Assembly: GCF_002933295.1 (NCBI RefSeq)
Contig: NZ_PSSW01000005.1
Span: 1 to 64,000 of the forward strand
Length of the DNA: 64,000 bases
Reading direction: 5' to 3'
Source of the DNA: Marinobacter flavimaris
Lineage (GTDB): Bacteria > Pseudomonadota > Gammaproteobacteria > Pseudomonadales > Oleiphilaceae
The stretch's first letter is position 1; every line of letters begins with the position of its first letter. This document shows, in pieces, positions 61,159 through 64,000 of this stretch. The position numbers were made by a program, and so were the translations under genes. A model generated the notes under the pieces. The model was not told the DNA's origin. It did not search any database and saw nothing but the letters and a program-made list of their open reading frames with translations.

Positions 61159-62262
61159 TTACTCCAGGCCCATCGGATCCGTCTCGTCATCCCACTCCGG
61201 GGTGAAATGAGCCGCAACCACGTCTTCCGGCACATCGGCCACGCTCGGGTAACTCCATTTTGGCTGACGGTCCTTGTCGATAGCCAGAGCCCGGATTCCC
61301 TCTGCCAGATCAGGCCGGCGGATGCATTCGGAAACCATCGCCAGTTCCATGCGGAAGGCGTCCTTCAGGGACATTTGCTGCGCTTTCTGTAACTGGGTCC
61401 AGACCAGCCATGCAGAGACCGGGCATCCGTTTCTGAGCGTGTTCATACACGCATGCCACCAGTCGCAGTCAACCTCCGCTGCAAGCAGTTGATCAACGAT
61501 GTCCGGAAGTTCATCGCCGGCGCTCAGCCTGGCAATCCGCTGTTCGTGCCGGGCGAGGTGACTGGGTGGCAGTGTCCGGTAATCCGGTGTCTGGATCTGG
61601 TTGAGTAACCTGAACAGTCGATTGTCATCGGCGGCGGTTTGGCCGGTCCAGCGTTCCGAGGCCAGTCGGTCAAGCAGGCGATCCCGGTCCTCCGGCAGGA
61701 TGGCCATGTCGGCGAGACCAACCCGCAGCGTATCGCTGACGTTCAAACGGGCGCCGGTCAGCCCCATGAACAGCCCCAGCCTTCCTGGCAGCCGTTTCAG
61801 AAACCAGCTGGCACCCACATCCGGAAACAGCCCGATCGTGATCTCGGGCATTGCCAGCGTGACATCGGGTGTAACCAGCCGATACCGGCAGCCTGAGAAC
61901 ACACCAAGACCGCCGCCCATCACCACGCCGTGGGCTATACCCAGCACCGGCTTTGGGAAGCGATGGATGTTGAAATCCATCCGGTATTCCCGGCTGAAAA
62001 ACCGTACCGGTTTCTCCGGCTCTTGCCCATCGAGAATTGCATCATAGAGTTCGCGGATATCACCGCCGGCGCAAAAGGCTCTCTCACCGGCGCCCTGAAT
62101 GACCACGATGCAGATTCGGTCATCATTGGCCCAGCGGTCCAGGATGTCCTGGATCTGCTCGATCATGTGTTCGGAAAGCGCGTTGAGAGTGCCCGGGGAG
62201 TTCAGTGTCAGAACACCCATGTGCCCTTCGCGGCATGCAAGTTCCTCGGCCTCTACAGACAT
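61159..62262 (-). CDS. Enoyl-CoA hydratase/3-hydroxyisobutyryl-CoA hydrolase family enzyme
   Basis: A 367-residue crotonase-fold enzyme of the ECH_2/HIBCH type. The oxyanion-hole glycines are seen in ERAFCAGGDIRELYD and GIAHGVVMGGGLGVFSGC. The catalytic acidic residue lies in LAMPEITIGLFPDVGASWFL, the usual signature for HIBCH (DVG). The longer C-terminal helical part (to SVADVPEDVVAAHF) is shared with hydrolases of valine breakdown. The specific substrate is inferred only from the subfamily. Convergent with the ankyrin gene, with 11 bases between stops. Confidence 0.85.
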   Translation of the reverse strand: MSVEAEELACREGHMGVLTLNSPGTLNALSEHMIEQIQDILDRWANDDRICIVVIQGAGERAFCAGGDIRELYDAILDGQEPEKPVRFFSREYRMDFNIHRFPKPVLGIAHGVVMGGGLGVFSGCRYRLVTPDVTLAMPEITIGLFPDVGASWFLKRLPGRLGLFMGLTGARLNVSDTLRVGLADMAILPEDRDRLLDRLASERWTGQTAADDNRLFRLLNQIQTPDYRTLPPSHLARHEQRIARLSAGDELPDIVDQLLAAEVDCDWWHACMNTLRNGCPVSAWLVWTQLQKAQQMSLKDAFRMELAMVSECIRRPDLAEGIRALAIDKDRQPKWSYPSVADVPEDVVAAHFTPEWDDETDPMGLE

Positions 62263-62380
62263 TGGCGTTTTCTCCGGAGAATTAAATCAATCTTGGATAC
62301 GGAATCGAACGTACTTTCACCCTAATAGCCAGAACAGGAAAGAGGACTAACGTCGAAAAGATGTCCTTGACCTATCGCAT

Positions 62381-62408
62381 TTGAGGTTGCCCCGCTCTGT
62401 GCTATAAG
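62381..62408 (+). promoter_or_regulatory. Candidate sigma-70 promoter of the cytochrome c gene
   Basis: TTGAGG (62381-62386) and TATAAG (62403-62408) are 16 bases apart, 73 bases before the start codon. Four of six and five of six consensus matches. Confidence 0.5.
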
Positions 62409-62481
62409 TGCAAGTCAGTTTAGTGCCCGGCCTCCGAACCGGCCTTAAAATCTGGAAAATGACGATGAGAGGGTAATAACA

Positions 62482-62817
62482 ATGAATCTGAAACACTACG
62501 CTGTTGCGGGAATTTTTGCGCTTGGCGCTGCTGTGCCTGCAGTAGTTTCTGCCGCAGATGCCGAAGCCGGCAAGGCCAAGGCGGCTGTCTGTGCTGCGTG
62601 CCATGGCCAGAATGGTCTTGCGCAAATTCCGACATACCCGAACCTGGCGGGCCAGAACGAGCAGTACCTGGTATCGGCCCTGAAGGCGTACAAGAACAAG
62701 CAACGCTCTGGCGGCCAGGCTGCGATTATGCAGGGGCAGGCTGCTGCCCTGAGTGACACTGATATCGCCAACCTCGCGGCCTACTACGCCAGTCTGCCGG
62801 CAGACGGCGGCAAGTAA
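62482..62817 (+). CDS. Periplasmic cytochrome c (c553 type)
   Basis: A 111-residue class I cytochrome. The signal peptide ends at VSAADA (about residue 25). One heme attachment site CAACH (residues 37-41) is followed by [20 protein letters not shown], a typical c553 helix, and the distal methionine lies in [11 protein letters not shown]. It should shuttle electrons in the periplasm. AGAGGGTAAT precedes ATG 62482. Followed by a hairpin at 62828-62859. Confidence 0.88.
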   Translation: MNLKHYAVAGIFALGAAVPAVVSAADAEAGKAKAAVCAACHGQNGLAQIPTYPNLAGQNEQYLVSALKAYKNKQRSGGQAAIMQGQAAALSDTDIANLAAYYASLPADGGK

Positions 62818-62827
62818 GCCTTACCCT

Positions 62828-62859
62828 GTCAGCGAAGCGGCTCAGGCCGCTCCGCTGAC
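62828..62859. terminator. Stem-loop between convergent genes
   Basis: GTCAGCG-A-AGCGGC (62828-62841) pairs with GCCGCT-C-CGCTGAC (62846-62859), 13 pairs with one internal mismatch and a TCAG loop. No clear T run follows on either side, so terminator strength is uncertain. It covers the stop codon of the ppnN gene. Confidence 0.6.
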
Positions 62860-64000
62860 GATGCGATAGCTCGGTCTGTAAGCCGAAGAACCCGGTAGTT
62901 TCATTCGGTTCTGGGTCACAAACTGCTCGAGCATGGCTTCGAGCGGTTTTATCAGAGTCGGGTCGCCTGCGATTTCGAATGGCCCCTTCTCCTGAACCTG
63001 TCGTATGCCACCCTCCTTGACGTTACCGGCAACAATGCCACTGAAGGCCTTGCGCAAATTCGCAGCGATAAGGTGCACAGGCTGGTCCCGGTGCAGCTCC
63101 AGCGCCCGCATGTTGTCGTGATTGGGCTCGAACGGCAGCTGGAACACCGGGTCGATCTTCAGCATCCAGTTGAAATAATAGGCATCCTGCATGGCGCGCC
63201 GGAACGTCTCGACCTCCTTCATCCCTTTTTTCATGGTCTGGGCCACGCGCACCGGATCGTCGATGATGATCTCGTATTTGCTCGCAGCCTCATCCCCGAG
63301 GGCGTTCCGGATGAACTTGTCGATCATCTCGAAGTATTCCGCGTTTTCCTGCCGGCCGGTAAATACCACCGGGAAGGGTAGATCCGCATTGTCCGGATGC
63401 AGCAGGATCCCGAGCAGGTAGAGAATTTCCTCGGCGGTGCCGACACCGCCCGGGAATACAATCACGCCGTGACCACAGCGGACGAACGCTTCCAGGCGCT
63501 TTTCAATGTCCGGCATGATGACCAGTTCATTGACGATAGGGTTTGGGGCTTCGGCGCCAATGATGCCGGGTTCTGTAATACCGATGTAGCGACCGTTCTT
63601 TACCCGCTGCTTGGCGTGGCCAATGGTGGCACCTTTCATGGGCCCTTTCATGGCACCCGGGCCACATCCGGTGCAGATGCTCAGGGCCCTGAGCCCCAAC
63701 TGATGACCGACATCCTTGCTGTACTGGTATTCTTCATGTCCGATGGAGTGGCCACCCCAGCAGACCACGAGGTCTGGTTGTCTTCCCGCCTGCAGCACCC
63801 GGGCGTTGCGGAGAATGTGGAACACGTAATTGGTCAGGTCCTCCGGATCATCCCGGCGAAAACCGGCGGCTGTCTGAGGGATCGAATGCGAGTAGATAAT
63901 GTCTCGTAAAACCGAGAACAGGTGCTCGCGGATCGCCCTCAGCATTTCGCCATCAACAAAGGCATGGCCGGGCGCATTGATCAGTTCCAGTTTGAGGCCC
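62842..64000 (-). CDS. ppnN: Nucleotide 5'-monophosphate nucleosidase (PpnN/YgdH), partial
   Basis: The 3' part of a PpnN gene that runs off the right edge of the window. The visible 386 codons contain the LOG-family signature VFPGGVGTAEEILYLLG, the nucleotide-contact block CTGCGPGAMKGPMKGAT, and PAFVRCGHGV-type sequence. The C-terminal part resembles DUF3412/YgdH. Codons before 63945 (GHAFVDGE) continue the reading frame, as in E. coli PpnN (about 454 residues), so roughly the first 65-70 residues lie outside. Known enzymes cleave purine monophosphates and are activated by (p)ppGpp. Confidence 0.88.
   Translation of the reverse strand, partial: GLKLELINAPGHAFVDGEMLRAIREHLFSVLRDIIYSHSIPQTAAGFRRDDPEDLTNYVFHILRNARVLQAGRQPDLVVCWGGHSIGHEEYQYSKDVGHQLGLRALSICTGCGPGAMKGPMKGATIGHAKQRVKNGRYIGITEPGIIGAEAPNPIVNELVIMPDIEKRLEAFVRCGHGVIVFPGGVGTAEEILYLLGILLHPDNADLPFPVVFTGRQENAEYFEMIDKFIRNALGDEAASKYEIIIDDPVRVAQTMKKGMKEVETFRRAMQDAYYFNWMLKIDPVFQLPFEPNHDNMRALELHRDQPVHLIAANLRKAFSGIVAGNVKEGGIRQVQEKGPFEIAGDPTLIKPLEAMLEQFVTQNRMKLPGSSAYRPSYRIVSGAA

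Noticed and set aside
1-64000. CRISPR arrays, tRNA and rRNA genes
   Set aside because: No regularly spaced repeat arrays, and no tRNA or rRNA conserved segments were recognised on either strand.

Overview
The window looks like chromosomal DNA of a marine gammaproteobacterium, most probably Marinobacter or a close relative. The reasons are moderate GC, a complete proteobacterial dedicated sortase module, TmcA, a LasT-like methyltransferase, PpnN, DUF2288 and DUF3422 proteins, and a very high density of signalling genes. The genus is an inference from gene content; no 16S or other marker is present. No rRNA, tRNA or CRISPR array was seen.

Layout. 1-708: an insertion-sequence end fused to a truncated ATP-dependent DNA ligase gene. 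824-5943: small conserved proteins, a periplasmic glycerophosphodiesterase, then an accessory patch (AbiEi/AbiEii-type toxin-antitoxin pair with a symmetric operator, a frameshifted nuclease-like pseudogene, a truncated fragment) and an outer-membrane barrel protein. 5983-12607: cysK, a triple-sensor diguanylate cyclase, mgsA, a DUF815 ATPase and a DUF3422 membrane protein. 12626-18256: the sortase module (sensor kinase and regulator on the minus strand, VIT/VWA target and class GN sortase on the plus strand). 18305-24559: acyltransferase, small membrane proteins, DUF2202 protein, OmpA-domain protein, rhomboid protease and a zinc-ribbon/TPR membrane protein. 24704-32439: ABC exporter, an SCO plus chemoreceptor operon, acnA and a ferritin-like protein. 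32498-42371: three tandem hybrid-less histidine kinases facing an Hpt-REC-GGDEF protein, a REC-HDOD protein and a single-domain receiver. 42471-50474: small proteins, LysO-like exporter, a solute-binding protein coupled to a PhnD-type diguanylate cyclase, HD-GYP phosphodiesterase, TatD, PPK2. 50492-64000: DadA-like oxidase, LasT-like RNA methylase, a methyltransferase, a DUF4124 protein, an OmpA-family porin-like protein, a frameshifted UvrD-like helicase, DUF2237, tmcA, an ankyrin lipoprotein, a HIBCH-like hydrolase, a cytochrome c and the C-terminal part of ppnN.

Functional themes. Cyclic-di-GMP signalling recurs: three diguanylate cyclases (6998, 39133, 45167) and one HD-GYP enzyme (47498) lie within 42 kb, two of the cyclases carrying periplasmic solute-binding sensors. 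Envelope functions are also frequent (sortase, rhomboid, three OmpA/OMP proteins, ABC exporter).

Most unusual signals: (1) a two-copy structured repeat (22995-23103 and 51799-51900) with unrelated long inverted arms around a conserved core, both between convergent genes; (2) the sortase module, whose target reads YPQTAT where LPxTG is expected and whose kinase has a CBM9-like sensor; (3) the kinase/Hpt/HDOD cluster; (4) the SCO-chemoreceptor operon with a histidine-bearing membrane sensor; (5) the AbiE-like pair with a nuclease-like motif in its presumed antitoxin and a nested palindromic operator. All functional statements rest on reading motifs by eye; no database search was run.
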